Source: Tumebacillus algifaecis
GTDB taxonomy: Bacteria; Bacillota; Bacilli; Tumebacillales; Tumebacillaceae
Direction of reading: 5' to 3'
Assembly: GCF_002243515.1 (NCBI RefSeq)
Contig: NZ_CP022657.1
Coordinates: 3,016,001 to 3,080,000 of the forward strand
DNA: 64,000 nucleotides
The position numbers were made by a program, and so were the translations under genes. Under the pieces are notes generated by a model. It ran no database searches and was not told where the DNA came from. It saw only the letters and a program-made list of their open reading frames with translations. Position 1 is the stretch's first letter, and every line of letters starts with the position of its first letter. Shown here in pieces: positions 48,924 through 60,303 of this stretch.

Positions 48924-49690
48924 TACAAAACCACCTCCGGTGCCGGGAACACCGGCCCATCTTTGCACACTTTCTGATAGCCGACGCTACCGTCTTCCCG
49001 CACACAGGAGGTGACACAGGCCATGCAGGCCCCGATGCCGCAGCCCATCCGCTCTTCGAGGGACAGATAGCCCTCGACTTTGCCTTTCATCTTCTCCTGC
49101 ACGGCGCGCAGCATCGGTGTCGGTCCACAAGCGTAGAAGCGATCGGCACTCGCCAGCAGTTCATCGCTCATGTAGTCGGTGACAAACCCTTTTTGGCCGA
49201 GTGTCCCATCATTGGTCGCAACCAGCACTTCGCCATAGTGGCGCAATTCGTCGATCAGAATCGCCACCTTCTCGTTTTGGAAGCCCACGATCGAGGTAAC
49301 TTTTACACCTCTCTGCGTCAGTTTATCGGCAAGTTCCACCATCGGTGGCACGCCGATCCCACCGCCGACCAGCAGGACGTGTTTGTCCTCGTCATGTACG
49401 TGAAACCCTTTCCCAAGCGGTCCGAGCACGTCGATTGTGTCACCGACTTTTTTGGCCTGTAGCAGTTTGGTTCCTTTGCCGCCGACGCGGTAGGCGATGC
49501 CAATGCCGCCGTTTTCCCCCAACACTTTGCACAGCGAGATGGGGCGACGGAGCAGATGATCCACCCCGTCGGTCACGCGGATGTGTAAAAATTGACCCGG
49601 TGAATAGCTGAGGTTCTCCGGTGCCGTGAACACCAGCCACATCATGTTGTGCGCAATCTCTTTATGTTCTAGGATCGTAAGCCGTGCCAT
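48923..49690 (-). CDS. pyrK: Dihydroorotate dehydrogenase electron-transfer subunit
   Basis: A 255-residue flavin protein. It has the ferredoxin reductase-type fold with [10 protein letters not shown] near residue 48, [12 protein letters not shown] in the NAD-binding half, and a C-terminal 2Fe-2S Cys cluster ([16 protein letters not shown], then the final VCKDGPVF). It passes electrons from PyrD to NAD. Confidence 0.95.
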   Translation of the reverse strand: MARLTILEHKEIAHNMMWLVFTAPENLSYSPGQFLHIRVTDGVDHLLRRPISLCKVLGENGGIGIAYRVGGKGTKLLQAKKVGDTIDVLGPLGKGFHVHDEDKHVLLVGGGIGVPPMVELADKLTQRGVKVTSIVGFQNEKVAILIDELRHYGEVLVATNDGTLGQKGFVTDYMSDELLASADRFYACGPTPMLRAVQEKMKGKVEGYLSLEERMGCGIGACMACVTSCVREDGSVGYQKVCKDGPVFPAPEVVL

Positions 49691-49714
49691 CAGTCCCTGC
49701 CCCCTTTTGTCTGT

Positions 49715-52700
49715 TTACTTCGCGGCGCCAAGCGGTACGGTCGAGAAGCGGATCGATTGCAGAACTTCGAGCATCGCTGCTGCCGTGTCAAGTGAAGTCA
49801 GACACGGGATGCCATGTTCCACCGCTTCCCTGCGAATGCGGAAACCGTCGCGGGTTGTCTCTTTGCCGCGGGTCAGCGTGTTGATCACCATGTCCGCTTT
49901 GCCTTGGCGCAACAGATCGACGAGGTTTGGCGAGCCTTCTGCAAGTTTTTTGACTTCGGTGACGGAGATCCCATTGTCGCGCAAGAGCGCTGCCGTGCCT
50001 TTCGTCGCAAGGAAGCGGAAGCCGAGGTTGGCGTACCCCTTGAGAATCGGCAATGCCTCATCCTTGTCTTTGTCAGATACGGTGGCGATGATCGTGCCAT
50101 GCGCAGGGATGTCGATGCCGCCAGCCAGCAAGCCTTTGTACAGCGCTTTGGCGAACGTGCGCTCCTGTCCCATCACCTCACCTGTCGATTTCATTTCCGG
50201 GCCGAGCGTGACATCGACGCGGCGAAGTTTGGCGAAGGAGAAGACCGGCACTTTGACAGCGACCATGTCTTGCGGTTCTGGCCAGAGACCGTTTTCGTAG
50301 CCTTGTTCGAGCAGCGATTTGCCAAAGATGATCTGCATCGCCACGTCTACCATCGGCACGCCGGTCACTTTTGAAAGAAATGGCACGGTGCGGGAGGAGC
50401 GCGGGTTGACTTCGATCACATACACGCGATCTTTGGAGACCACGTATTGGATGTTCAGCAGACCTTTGACTTTCAAGGCCCGAGCGATTTTGGTCGTGTA
50501 CTCGATGATCGTTTCTTTCAGATGCGGGTACAGTTTTTGCGTCGGATACACCGCAATCGAATCGCCGGAGTGAACGCCTGCGCGCTCGACATGCTCCATG
50601 ATACCTGGGATCAGCACAGTCTCACCGTCGGAGATCGCATCGACTTCGATCTCCAATCCGGTCAGGTAACGGTCTACGAGCACCGGATGCTCCGAGTTCA
50701 CTTTTACTGCATGCTGCATGTAGTGCAACAGGTCCTCTTCGGTGTAGACGATCTCCATCGCACGGCCCCCGAGAACGTAGGACGGACGCACTACGACCGG
50801 ATAACCTGTTTCATCGGCCGCTTTGACCGCCGCTGCGACGGTGAAGACCGTTTTGCCTTGCGGGCGCGGAATATCGAGGTCGGTGAGCAGTTGGTCAAAT
50901 TTTTCACGATCTTCGGCGCGGTCGATGTCCTCGAGTTGCGTGCCGAGGATTTTTACGCCGCGTTTGGCGAGCGGTGCGGCAAGATTGATCGCCGTCTGTC
51001 CGCCGAACTGGACGATGACGCCTTCCGGTTGTTCACGGTCGATCACATGCATGACATCCTCGATGTGCAGAGGCTCGAAGTACAGACGGTCGGACGTCGA
51101 GAAGTCGGTGGAGACAGTCTCTGGGTTGTTGTTGATGATGATCGACTCGTACCCTGCATCTTTCAGTCCCCAGACCGCATGGACGGAGCAGTAGTCAAAT
51201 TCGATGCCTTGTCCGATGCGGATCGGTCCGGAGCCGAGCACCACCACTTTTTTGTTGTCCGACTCGGCCACTTCATCTTCCTGTTCGTACGCCGAGTAAT
51301 AGTATGGAGTTGCCGATTCAAATTCAGCGGCGCAGGTGTCCACCATTTTGAAGACCGGACGCAGTCCGAGCGCTTGACGTCTGCCGTACACTTCCTCTTC
51401 GGTCAGACCAGCGTAGCGGGCGATCGTGCTGTCGGTGATGCTCCATTTTTTCGCCTTGGTGAAGTTCTCTTCGGTCAGACCTTGCTCTGCAATCGTCTGC
51501 AGCAGGCGGACGATGCCTTCCACTTTGCCGAGAAACCATTCATCGACTTTGGTCAGCTCGTGGAGCTGTTCGACCGTGTAGTTCCGCTTGAACGCCTCAG
51601 CGATCAGGAAGAGGCGTTCATCGTCAGCGACCACCAAGCGTTTTTCCAACGACTCTTGATCAAGCTCGTCAGCACCCGGCAGATCGAGCGAGTCGAGGTC
51701 GATCTCCAAGGAGCGCACCGCTTTCATCAGCGACGCTTCGAAGGATCGTTCGATGGCCATGACTTCGCCAGTCGCCTTCATTTGCGTGCCGAGCACTCGC
51801 TTGGCGGAGACGAATTTATCAAACGGCCAGCGCGGGATTTTCGTGACGATATAGTCGAGAGCCGGTTCGAAGCAGGCATACGTCTGTTTGGTGACCGGGT
51901 TGACAATCTCGTCGAGGGTGTACCCGACAGCGATTTTCGCCGCGATCTTGGCAATCGGGTAGCCGGTCGCTTTCGACGCGAGCGCCGAAGAGCGGGAGAC
52001 GCGCGGATTGACTTCGATCAGGTAATATTGGAAGGAGTTCGGGTCGAGCGCAAACTGCACGTTGCAACCGCCTTCGATGCCGAGGGCTCGAATGATTTTC
52101 AGCGCCGAGGAGCGAAGCATCTGGTATTCATGATCGGACAGCGTTTGCGACGGTGCGACGACGATCGAGTCGCCCGTGTGGATGCCGACCGGGTCGAAGT
52201 TCTCCATGTTACAGACCACGATGCAGTTATCATTTTTGTCGCGCATCACTTCGTACTCAACCTCTTTGAATCCTGCGATCGACCGCTCGACGAGCACTTG
52301 AGAGATCGGAGACAATTGGAGGCCGAGGTTGACGATCTCTTCATACTCCTCCCAATCCTTGACGATGCCGCCGCCAGTACCGCCCAGCGTGAAGGCCGGA
52401 CGGATGATGATCGGGAAGCCGATCTCTTCAGCAAATCGTTTCGCTTCTTCAAACGTGTTGACGATGGCCGATTCCGGCACCGGTTCGTCAAGCACTTTCA
52501 TCAACGAACGGAACTCTTCTCGGTCTTCGGCCTGATTGATCGACGTGAGCGCTGTGCCGAGCAATTCGACGTTCTCTTGTTCCAACACGCCCATCTCGTG
52601 CAATTTGACCGCCAAATTCAGCCCGGTTTGTCCGCCGAGGGTGGCGAGCAGACCGTCCGGTTTTTCTTGACGGATGATTTGCGCGACAAACTCCGGGGTC

Positions 52701-52906
52701 AACGGTTCCACATAGACTTTGTCAGCCGTATCGAGGTCGGTCATGATCGTAGCTGGGTTGGAGTTGACAAGCACCACTTCGATGCCTTCCTCGCGCAGGG
52801 CATGGCAAGCTTGAGTGCCTGCATAGTCGAACTCCGCTGCTTGTCCGATGACGATCGGACCGGAGCCGATCACCAGAATTTTCTTGAGGTCTGTACGCAA
52901 TGGCAT
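49715..52906 (-). CDS. carB: Carbamoyl-phosphate synthase, pyrimidine-specific, large subunit
   Basis: About 1063 residues from the ATG at about 52906 with GGAGGGGAAATAAC upstream. Two homologous ATP-grasp halves: [20 protein letters not shown] at the start and [20 protein letters not shown] near the middle, with [10 protein letters not shown] and VIEVNPR-type [11 protein letters not shown]. Makes carbamoyl phosphate from glutamine, bicarbonate and ATP; stop of carA lies 2 bases upstream. Full length, no truncation. Confidence 0.95.
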   Translation of the reverse strand: MPLRTDLKKILVIGSGPIVIGQAAEFDYAGTQACHALREEGIEVVLVNSNPATIMTDLDTADKVYVEPLTPEFVAQIIRQEKPDGLLATLGGQTGLNLAVKLHEMGVLEQENVELLGTALTSINQAEDREEFRSLMKVLDEPVPESAIVNTFEEAKRFAEEIGFPIIIRPAFTLGGTGGGIVKDWEEYEEIVNLGLQLSPISQVLVERSIAGFKEVEYEVMRDKNDNCIVVCNMENFDPVGIHTGDSIVVAPSQTLSDHEYQMLRSSALKIIRALGIEGGCNVQFALDPNSFQYYLIEVNPRVSRSSALASKATGYPIAKIAAKIAVGYTLDEIVNPVTKQTYACFEPALDYIVTKIPRWPFDKFVSAKRVLGTQMKATGEVMAIERSFEASLMKAVRSLEIDLDSLDLPGADELDQESLEKRLVVADDERLFLIAEAFKRNYTVEQLHELTKVDEWFLGKVEGIVRLLQTIAEQGLTEENFTKAKKWSITDSTIARYAGLTEEEVYGRRQALGLRPVFKMVDTCAAEFESATPYYYSAYEQEDEVAESDNKKVVVLGSGPIRIGQGIEFDYCSVHAVWGLKDAGYESIIINNNPETVSTDFSTSDRLYFEPLHIEDVMHVIDREQPEGVIVQFGGQTAINLAAPLAKRGVKILGTQLEDIDRAEDREKFDQLLTDLDIPRPQGKTVFTVAAAVKAADETGYPVVVRPSYVLGGRAMEIVYTEEDLLHYMQHAVKVNSEHPVLVDRYLTGLEIEVDAISDGETVLIPGIMEHVERAGVHSGDSIAVYPTQKLYPHLKETIIEYTTKIARALKVKGLLNIQYVVSKDRVYVIEVNPRSSRTVPFLSKVTGVPMVDVAMQIIFGKSLLEQGYENGLWPEPQDMVAVKVPVFSFAKLRRVDVTLGPEMKSTGEVMGQERTFAKALYKGLLAGGIDIPAHGTIIATVSDKDKDEALPILKGYANLGFRFLATKGTAALLRDNGISVTEVKKLAEGSPNLVDLLRQGKADMVINTLTRGKETTRDGFRIRREAVEHGIPCLTSLDTAAAMLEVLQSIRFSTVPLGAAK

Positions 52907-52907
52907 G

Positions 52908-53990
52908 TTATTTCCCCTCCCCGTGAGCTGCAATTATTTCCATGAAACGGTCGAACAGATAGTCAGAGTCATCCGGACCTGGGCGCGCCTCCGGATGATA
53001 TTGGACGGAGAATACTGGATGCTCAGTGTGGCGGACACCTTCGACAGAACCATCGTTCTGGTTGATGTGCGTCAGTTCTAGGCCCGTGCCTGGAAGCGAT
53101 TCGGGTACGACCACGTAGCCGTGGTTTTGCGATGTGATGTAGCACCGACCGTTCAGCAAATCTTTCACCGGGTGGTTCGCGCCGCGGTGGCCGAACTTCA
53201 AGCGCTCCGTTCTCGCTCCACAAGCTAGCGAGATCAACTGATGCCCGAGGCAGATGCCGAAGATCGGGACTTGGCCGATCAATTGGCGCACCGTTGCGAT
53301 GATGTCGGTAAGATCGGCCGGGTCGCCAGGGCCATTGGAGAGCATGACACCGTGCGGTTGCCAGTTCAGAATTTCCTCGGCCGAAGTGTCTGCTGGCACC
53401 ACCGTCACATCACATCCTCGTGCGACCAGCGAGCGCAGCACACCCGATTTCATCCCAAAATCCATTGCGACGATGCGATAGTTTTTGCCCGGGCTTCTGT
53501 AGGTCGATTTGGTGGTGACGCGAGCCACCTGATCGCGTGGTAGCAAGCCCTGCGTATTCAGCTTGGACACGTACTCTTCCACCGAGCGGTCGAGCGTGGT
53601 GATCACGCCGCCCATCGTGCCTTTGACACGGATCTTTTTGGTCAACATGCGGGTGTCGATGCCTTGGATGCCGATGATGTTGTTCGTCTTTAGGTAAGCA
53701 TCAAGACTGCCCATGTTCCGCCAGTTGCTCGGATGAGACGACCACTCACGAACGACAAAGCCGCGTACATGCGGATGGTTGGACTCGATGTCATCGATGT
53801 TCACGCCGTAGTTTCCGATCAGCGGGTAGGTCATCGTCACGATCTGCCCATAGTAGGACGGATCGGTCAGCACCTCTTGATAGCCGGTCATGCCGGTGTT
53901 AAAAACAACCTCGCCAAACGACTCCCCTTCCGCGCCGAACGCGGTGCCTTCGAACACAGTTCCATCTTCCAAAATCAGCCTTGCTCGCAT
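52908..53990 (-). CDS. carA: Carbamoyl-phosphate synthase, pyrimidine-specific, small subunit
   Basis: A 360-residue glutamine amidotransferase. The C-terminal class I domain has [18 protein letters not shown] with the catalytic Cys near residue 245, and the later His-Glu ([11 protein letters not shown]). N-terminal domain [32 protein letters not shown]. Hands ammonia to CarB. This operon copy is the pyrimidine one, as it lies inside pyr. Confidence 0.95.
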   Translation of the reverse strand: MRARLILEDGTVFEGTAFGAEGESFGEVVFNTGMTGYQEVLTDPSYYGQIVTMTYPLIGNYGVNIDDIESNHPHVRGFVVREWSSHPSNWRNMGSLDAYLKTNNIIGIQGIDTRMLTKKIRVKGTMGGVITTLDRSVEEYVSKLNTQGLLPRDQVARVTTKSTYRSPGKNYRIVAMDFGMKSGVLRSLVARGCDVTVVPADTSAEEILNWQPHGVMLSNGPGDPADLTDIIATVRQLIGQVPIFGICLGHQLISLACGARTERLKFGHRGANHPVKDLLNGRCYITSQNHGYVVVPESLPGTGLELTHINQNDGSVEGVRHTEHPVFSVQYHPEARPGPDDSDYLFDRFMEIIAAHGEGK

Positions 53991-54020
53991 TTCGCTTCTC
54001 CACCCTTCTAATGTCTGTGC

Positions 54021-55307
54021 TTATTTGCCTTGGTAGGTAATGCGCCCTTGGTTGATCGTCAGCACGCTCCAGCCTTGCACCGTTTTGCCCATAAACGGAG
54101 TGTTGCGCCCTTTCGTTTTCAACTCTTCACCCGTGATCGTGCGCTCCGTATCTAGATCGACGACGGTCAGGTCGGCCACTTTGCCGACGGTGAGGCTGCC
54201 GCGATCAAGTTTGAACACTTGGGCCGGGTTGACCGTGAATTTTTTCACCAGCTCATGGAGCGGCAAGTGTCCGGTTTGCACCAATTCGGTGTAGAGGAGC
54301 GGAAACGCGATCTCCAGACCAACGAAGCCGAACGGTGCCGTTTGAAACGGACGCTGTTTTTCCTCCTCGGTGTGCGGCGCATGGTCGGTTGCTACCATGT
54401 CGATCGTGCCGTCGAGCAGCCCTTGCAAGCAGGCCAAGCGGTCTTTTTCAGTGCGGATCGGCGGATTGACCTTCATGTTGGCGTCTGACGCATCGGTCTG
54501 GTCGATGATCGCTTCGGTCAGAAGCAGATGGTGCGGCGTCACTTCGGTCGTCACTTTCAACCCGCGGCTTTTGGCATGGCGAACCAGTTCGACCGACGCG
54601 GCATCGGAGATATGGCAAACATGCAGGTGCGCGCCCGTATCTTCAGCAAGCAGGATGTCGCGGGCGATCATCGCGCTTTCGGCAAGCCCCGGAATGCCCG
54701 GCAAGCCGAGTCGTTTGGAGACGACCCCTTCGTTCATGCAACCGTCTTTGGCAAGGTCCTCATCTTCCGAGTGGATCACGACCGGAAGATCGAGCGCTGC
54801 TGCTGTGCGCATCGCTTCCCGCATCAACGAGGAGGACTGCACGCCGACCCCGTCGTCGGTAATGCCGATTACTCCAGCCGCTTTCAGTCCGGCGATGTCG
54901 GTTAGTTCTTCGCCCAGTTCGCCTTTGGTGATCGCACCATACGGGAGGACGGTGCAAGAGCCTTCCTGCGCAGTCTTTTCATAGACATAGCGGATCAATT
55001 CGGGCGAGTCGAGGACCGGTCTTGTGTTCGGCATGCAGGCCACCGTGGTGAATCCGCCGCGCGCTGCGGCCGCCGTCCCCGTCTCAATCGTCTCCTTCGC
55101 TTCAAAACCTGGCTGGCGCAGATGTACGTGCATATCGAGAAAGCCTGGTAGAATCAAGTTGCCATTCAGGTCGATCGTCTCATGATCAGCCGCATCGATT
55201 TGCTCGGCCACCTCTGCGATCGACTCTCCCACGATCAAAATCTCAAGTGCTTCTCGTTCACCCGTCTCCAAGTTGAGCAGTCGTCCATTTTTCAGTACCA
55301 GTCCCAT
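54021..55307 (-). CDS. pyrC: Dihydroorotase
   Basis: Start ATG 55307 after GAGGAGGATGACG (428 residues). Amidohydrolase motifs: FLDMHVHLRQPGFEAKET with metal-binding His residues near residue 60, VVIHSEDEDLAKDG, HVCHISDAASVE and TDHAPHTEEEK. Closes carbamoyl aspartate to dihydroorotate. Typical class I length. Confidence 0.95.
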   Translation of the reverse strand: MGLVLKNGRLLNLETGEREALEILIVGESIAEVAEQIDAADHETIDLNGNLILPGFLDMHVHLRQPGFEAKETIETGTAAAARGGFTTVACMPNTRPVLDSPELIRYVYEKTAQEGSCTVLPYGAITKGELGEELTDIAGLKAAGVIGITDDGVGVQSSSLMREAMRTAAALDLPVVIHSEDEDLAKDGCMNEGVVSKRLGLPGIPGLAESAMIARDILLAEDTGAHLHVCHISDAASVELVRHAKSRGLKVTTEVTPHHLLLTEAIIDQTDASDANMKVNPPIRTEKDRLACLQGLLDGTIDMVATDHAPHTEEEKQRPFQTAPFGFVGLEIAFPLLYTELVQTGHLPLHELVKKFTVNPAQVFKLDRGSLTVGKVADLTVVDLDTERTITGEELKTKGRNTPFMGKTVQGWSVLTINQGRITYQGK

Positions 55308-55354
55308 CGTCATCCTCCTCAATCTGTCGAGCGCACATGCGCCATCGTAAGCGT

Positions 55355-56314
55355 TTACCCCATCACCTTGGACAATGCTTCCATTTCTGCTTCCGCCCGC
55401 TTGTCGCCAAGGCAGTATGCGAGCAACGCCATGCGGATATACACGCCGTTGGTCGCTTGGCGGAAATAGGCGGCGCGCGGGTCCTCATCGACCTCTGGCA
55501 AGATCTCACCGGCTCGTGGCAGCGGGTGCAAAATGATCGCGTGCTGCTTCATACGGTCGAGCACGTTTTGGTCGATCACATACTTGCCAGCCGCTTTCAA
55601 ATATTCCTCGCCGCTTGGAAAACGCTCCTTTTGGATGCGCGTCATGTAGAGCACATCCACTTTCTCAGCAACCGTCTGCAGGTCGTCCTCTTCATAGTAG
55701 GTAACGCCTTGCTCCTCGAGAAAGTCTTTCACTTTTTGCGGAATCGGGCAGTTTTCCGGCGATACAAAGGAGATCGTCACATTTTCGTAGCGGGACAGCA
55801 TGTAAGACAGGGAATGAACGGTACGTCCGTAGGTCAGGTCGCCGACCATCGCGATGTGAATGTTGTCGATGCTGCCCAGTTCCTTTTGAATGGTGAACAG
55901 GTCGAGCAGCGATTGGGTCGGATGCTCACCCGCGCCGTCCCCGGCGTTGATCACCGGAACCGCTGACACTTTAGCCGCCCGTGTCGCCGCTCCGACTTCG
56001 TTATGACGGAGCACGATCAAATCGGCATAGGAAGAGATCACCCGGATTGAATCTTCGAGCGTCTCCCCTTTGATCGCAGAAGAGAATTGGGCAGCATTTT
56101 CGGTGGAGATCACCTTGCCGCCGAGGCGCATCATCGCCGATTCGAACGAAAACCGAGTGCGCGTGCTGGGCTCGAAGAACAGAGCCGCCATGATCTTGCC
56201 GTTGAGCAGGTTGGAACCGCCATTTGCGGCCGTATATTCCATAATTTCCGCCATGCGGAACAATTGGTTCAACTGGTTGCGGTCAAACTGATGAGCACTC
56301 AGCACATGGTACAT
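55355..56314 (-). CDS. pyrB: Aspartate carbamoyltransferase catalytic subunit
   Basis: A 319-residue enzyme with AALFFEPSTRTRFSFESAMM near residue 47 (carbamoyl phosphate site), LRHNEVGAATRAA and GDGAGEHPTQSLLDLFTI near 130. There is no regulatory PyrI gene, as usual in Bacillota. It is preceded by a PyrR-controlled attenuator. Confidence 0.95.
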   Translation of the reverse strand: MYHVLSAHQFDRNQLNQLFRMAEIMEYTAANGGSNLLNGKIMAALFFEPSTRTRFSFESAMMRLGGKVISTENAAQFSSAIKGETLEDSIRVISSYADLIVLRHNEVGAATRAAKVSAVPVINAGDGAGEHPTQSLLDLFTIQKELGSIDNIHIAMVGDLTYGRTVHSLSYMLSRYENVTISFVSPENCPIPQKVKDFLEEQGVTYYEEDDLQTVAEKVDVLYMTRIQKERFPSGEEYLKAAGKYVIDQNVLDRMKQHAIILHPLPRAGEILPEVDEDPRAAYFRQATNGVYIRMALLAYCLGDKRAEAEMEALSKVMG

Positions 56315-56480
56315 ATCGGCTACCTCCCGTTTTTCACAAAAAAGACTCCCATTGCTTTAAGTGGCAAGGGAGTCCAGCAGACAGAGTTAAACTACACGTC
56401 CGATAGAACAGACCTTACCAATCTCTCGTATTGGTTTAAAGGTGCTGTGAAAGGCACAGAACGTTTCTATTTTCACCTAT
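56315..56480 (-). promoter_or_regulatory. PyrR-type attenuator before pyrB
   Basis: The minus strand has the PyrR-loop-like CCAATACGAGAGATTGG (about 56418-56434). It is followed by an intrinsic terminator: GACTCCC paired with GGGAGTC (about 56343-56375) and TTTTTT. With UMP/UTP-bound PyrR the terminator should form, stopping pyrB and downstream transcription. Confidence 0.8.
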
Positions 56481-57716
56481 TTACTTTTTTTGATGCCCTG
56501 CGTCTTCGTTGTTGATATTTTTCGGTAACACAAGGTTCAGCAGAATCCCGGCAAAGGTGGCCAGCGCCATCCCTTCGATCGGTAGGTCACCAATGTGGAT
56601 TTTCGCCCCGCCTACTCCGAGCACCAAAATGACCGAGGAGATGATCAGGTTGCGCTTGTTGCCATAGTTGATACCGCTCTCGACCAACATCCGCAGACCA
56701 GCCGAAGCTATGATCCCAAAGAGCAAGATCGAGATCCCACCCATGACAGGCACCGGAATCGTGGAGATCAGCGCAGAGATTTTCCCGATGAAGGCGAACA
56801 GGATTGCGAGCACCGCCGCACCGCCGATCACCCAAACCGAGTATACGCGTGTGATCGCCATAACGCCAATGTTCTCACCATATGTGGTCGAAGGCGGTCC
56901 ACCAATCGCTCCAGCCAGCGCCGTTGCCACACCATCTCCCAGCATCGAGCGATGCAGGCCGGGCTTTTTCATCAGGTTGCGGCCGACGATGTTTTCGGTC
57001 ACCAACAGATGGCCGATGTGTTCGGCGATGGTAACCAGCGCGACCGGGGCGATCAACAAGGCGGCCGTCCAAGATACTTTTGGAGTTTGGAAGTCTGGTA
57101 GCGCGATCCAACTTGCTTCAGCTACTTTTGTAAAATCGACCATGCCTTGGGTGATCGCGAAGACATAGCCACCGATGATGCCAAGCAGAATCGGGATGAC
57201 CCCGAGAAACCCGCGGAAGAATGCCGAAGCGATGATCGCGATGATCAGACCAACAACTGCGACCGTCCAATTTTCAGCTGCCATGTTCACCGCAACTCCG
57301 GCGAGACCAAGTCCGATCACGATGACGATCGAGCCGACCACGACCGGAGGTAGCAACTTGTTCAGCCAATCGATGCCTGCCCCTCGGATGATAAAGGCAA
57401 CGATGATGTAGACGATGCCTGAGATGAGACAGCCGAACAGCGCCGCTTCCGGACTTTCTGCTTTCGAGACTGCGATGATCGGTGCGATAAAGGCGAACGA
57501 AGAGCCGAGATAACCTGGAATCATGCCTTTGGTCAGAAAAATGTAGATCAGGGTGCCGATCCCGCTTGTCAAGAGCGCAATGGCCGGATTCAAGCCTGTC
57601 AGGAACGGTACGAGCACCGTTGCGCCGAACATGGCAAACAGATGTTGCAGACTCAGTGGAAACGATTTTGCGAGTGGCAAGCGCTCCTGTACATCGACGA
57701 CTCGTTGCTGGTTCAT
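56481..57716 (-). CDS. pyrP: Uracil permease
   Basis: A 411-residue membrane transporter of the nucleobase-cation symporter-2 family. About 12-14 hydrophobic segments are seen, starting MFGATVLVPFLTGLNP; the conserved motif KPGLHRSMLGDGVATALAGA lies near residue 255. Takes up uracil with protons. Located between pyrR and pyrB, flanked by attenuators. Confidence 0.93.
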   Translation of the reverse strand: MNQQRVVDVQERLPLAKSFPLSLQHLFAMFGATVLVPFLTGLNPAIALLTSGIGTLIYIFLTKGMIPGYLGSSFAFIAPIIAVSKAESPEAALFGCLISGIVYIIVAFIIRGAGIDWLNKLLPPVVVGSIVIVIGLGLAGVAVNMAAENWTVAVVGLIIAIIASAFFRGFLGVIPILLGIIGGYVFAITQGMVDFTKVAEASWIALPDFQTPKVSWTAALLIAPVALVTIAEHIGHLLVTENIVGRNLMKKPGLHRSMLGDGVATALAGAIGGPPSTTYGENIGVMAITRVYSVWVIGGAAVLAILFAFIGKISALISTIPVPVMGGISILLFGIIASAGLRMLVESGINYGNKRNLIISSVILVLGVGGAKIHIGDLPIEGMALATFAGILLNLVLPKNINNEDAGHQKK

Positions 57717-57851
57717 GATGTGTTTTCCCCCTTGAAGACAAACCCCTTACTAACAAAAAACCTCTCCGCGGCGCGAGGAGAGGGGGATTTGGGCAGGACA
57801 ACACAAAACCTGTCCAAAACATCCCACTCTTTCGCGCCTCACGGGACCCGG
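57717..57851 (-). promoter_or_regulatory. PyrR-type attenuator before pyrP
   Basis: The PyrR-binding-like TCCCGTGAGGC occurs at about 57836-57846. The terminator stem CCTCTCC...GGAGAGG (about 57761-57783), followed by TTTTTTG, lies just before the pyrP start. Confidence 0.85.
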
Positions 57852-58613
<762 letters not shown>

Positions 58614-58642
58614 AGGATAGCAATTTTCTCGAGAATCGTCAA
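58614..58642 (-). promoter_or_regulatory. Promoter of the pyr operon
   Basis: TTGACG (58642-58637), 17 bases, TATCCT (58619-58614). The -35 overlaps the 3' end of the rluD-like gene. It lies immediately before the first attenuator. Confidence 0.75.
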
Positions 58643-59619
58643 GCCTGTTGACGCAAAAAGTCGATCAGTCGCACCATATCTTCCGGGATGTCGGTCGCAA
58701 ACTCCAGATACTCTTCCGTGCGTGGATGCACAAAGCCGAGCACCTGAGCGTGCAAAGCCTGCCCGTCGATGATGTCGCCAAACTTGTTGCGCTTTTGATT
58801 TCCGTATTTCGGATCGCCGACGAGCGGATGCCCGATAAAATCCATATGGACACGAATCTGGTGCGTGCGCCCAGTCTCTAATTTTAACTCGACCACCGTA
58901 AACTTCTCCAGTCGTTCCAACACTTGGAAATGGGTGATCGCCTCCCGACCACCATCACGGATGACCGCCATCTGCTGGCGGTGGACCGGATGCCTGCCGA
59001 TCGGTGCATCCACCGTGCCGAGATCATGTTCGATGACGCCGTGCACGACAGCGATATATTTACGAGTCACCGAGTGCTCCTTGAGCTGAGCGGACAGATG
59101 ACGGTGTGCATGATCATTTTTGGCTGACATCAGCAGCCCAGACGTGTCCTTGTCAATACGGTGCACGATGCCTGGACGCACCTCTCCGTTGATGCCGGAC
59201 AGGTCCTTGCAATGAAAGAGCAGTGCATTGACCAGCGTACCGCTTGTATGCCCAGCAGCCGGATGAACGACCATGCCTCGCGGTTTGTTGACGACGATTA
59301 CATCATGATCCTCATAGTACACATCGAGAGGGATGTCTTCGCCTACGAGCGTCACTTCGGCCGGCTCTGGCAGATCAAGCGTGATCTCATCACCCAAGCG
59401 CACTTTGTAATTCGATTTCGACTTGCTACCGTTGACCAGAATGGCTTCCTGATCGATTAAATCCTGGACTTGGGTGCGGGACAGCTCGCTCATCCAGCCC
59501 GACAAAAGCTTGTCGATGCGCTCGCCCGCCTCAGATTCGATCGTCCAAGATCGAATCTCCCGTTCTTCCAACTCTCCGTCAACCTCGTGGTTAAGTAGCG
59601 TTTGCACGTTCTCTTCCAT
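58639..59619 (-). CDS. rluD: RluD-family 23S rRNA pseudouridine synthase
   Basis: Start ATG 59619 (326 residues). N-terminal S4-like domain (RIDKLLSGWMSELSRTQVQD), then the catalytic motif PGIVHRIDKDTSGLLMSAKN with the essential Asp (RIDKDTSG) near residue 170, and later RTHQIRVHM. The ATG overlaps the lspA stop by one base. In Bacillus a close homologue, YlyB, occurs in the same place. Confidence 0.9.
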   Translation of the reverse strand: MEENVQTLLNHEVDGELEEREIRSWTIESEAGERIDKLLSGWMSELSRTQVQDLIDQEAILVNGSKSKSNYKVRLGDEITLDLPEPAEVTLVGEDIPLDVYYEDHDVIVVNKPRGMVVHPAAGHTSGTLVNALLFHCKDLSGINGEVRPGIVHRIDKDTSGLLMSAKNDHAHRHLSAQLKEHSVTRKYIAVVHGVIEHDLGTVDAPIGRHPVHRQQMAVIRDGGREAITHFQVLERLEKFTVVELKLETGRTHQIRVHMDFIGHPLVGDPKYGNQKRNKFGDIIDGQALHAQVLGFVHPRTEEYLEFATDIPEDMVRLIDFLRQQA

Positions 59620-60098
59620 CAGGCTTCCTCCTCTCGACTGACGCTCTTTCTCGTCTGCAGCCACTCGATCAGCATCGACAGAATCATCAGTCCCACCCCG
59701 ATGTTGATCGCCACATCGGCGATATTAAAGATCGCAAACGAAACAAACTGCAGATCAAAAAAGTCGGTCACAACGCCAAACAGAACGCGGTCGATCGCAT
59801 TGCCGATCGCGCCACCCATCAAAAGGGCAAGTCCAATCTCCATCAGCGGACGGCCTTTCAGTTCGCCTTTCGCCCGGAAATAGATCACGCCGACGACCAC
59901 CGCTGCTGTGCTCAAAATGAAGAACCACTGCTGCCCTTCCAAAATTCCGAAAGCAGCACCCGGATTGCGATGCGAGGTCAGGTTGATCACACCTTCCCAA
60001 AGCGGAACCGATTCGGTCACATCCATATTCGCGCGTATGTAATATTTCATCACTTGATCGAGGACCACCACAAGAGCGATCAGCAGATAAAACAGCAT
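59619..60098 (-). CDS. lspA: Lipoprotein signal peptidase
   Basis: Start ATG 60098 after CAGAGGTGACAAG (159 residues). Four membrane segments, and the family motifs LTSHRNPGAAFGIL near residue 45 and GGAIGNAIDRVLFGVVTDFF plus NIADVAINIG, supplying the two catalytic aspartates. Cleaves lipoprotein signal peptides in the membrane. Confidence 0.93.
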   Translation of the reverse strand: MLFYLLIALVVVLDQVMKYYIRANMDVTESVPLWEGVINLTSHRNPGAAFGILEGQQWFFILSTAAVVVGVIYFRAKGELKGRPLMEIGLALLMGGAIGNAIDRVLFGVVTDFFDLQFVSFAIFNIADVAINIGVGLMILSMLIEWLQTRKSVSREEEA

Positions 60099-60303
60099 CT
60101 TGTCACCTCTGAAGGCAAAAAAGCCCGTTTTTTGCTTGCCCATTGTAGCATATTCCCTTACTCTTTACCATGCTCACAGCGAACACATTTCAATCAAAAT
60201 TATTTTTCAGACAATATGGAATATCGAACCGAGTGCGATTATAAAATATCACCGAATGAAAATTAATTATTTTTGTCGTTAAAAAAGAAAGGGTGGTCAT
60301 CAA

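Noticed and set aside
50447..52945. An 832-codon plus-strand frame opposite carB
   Set aside because: It is the mirror of the carB codons; carB is full length, motif-complete and in operon order. The plus frame has no ribosome binding site or family resemblance.
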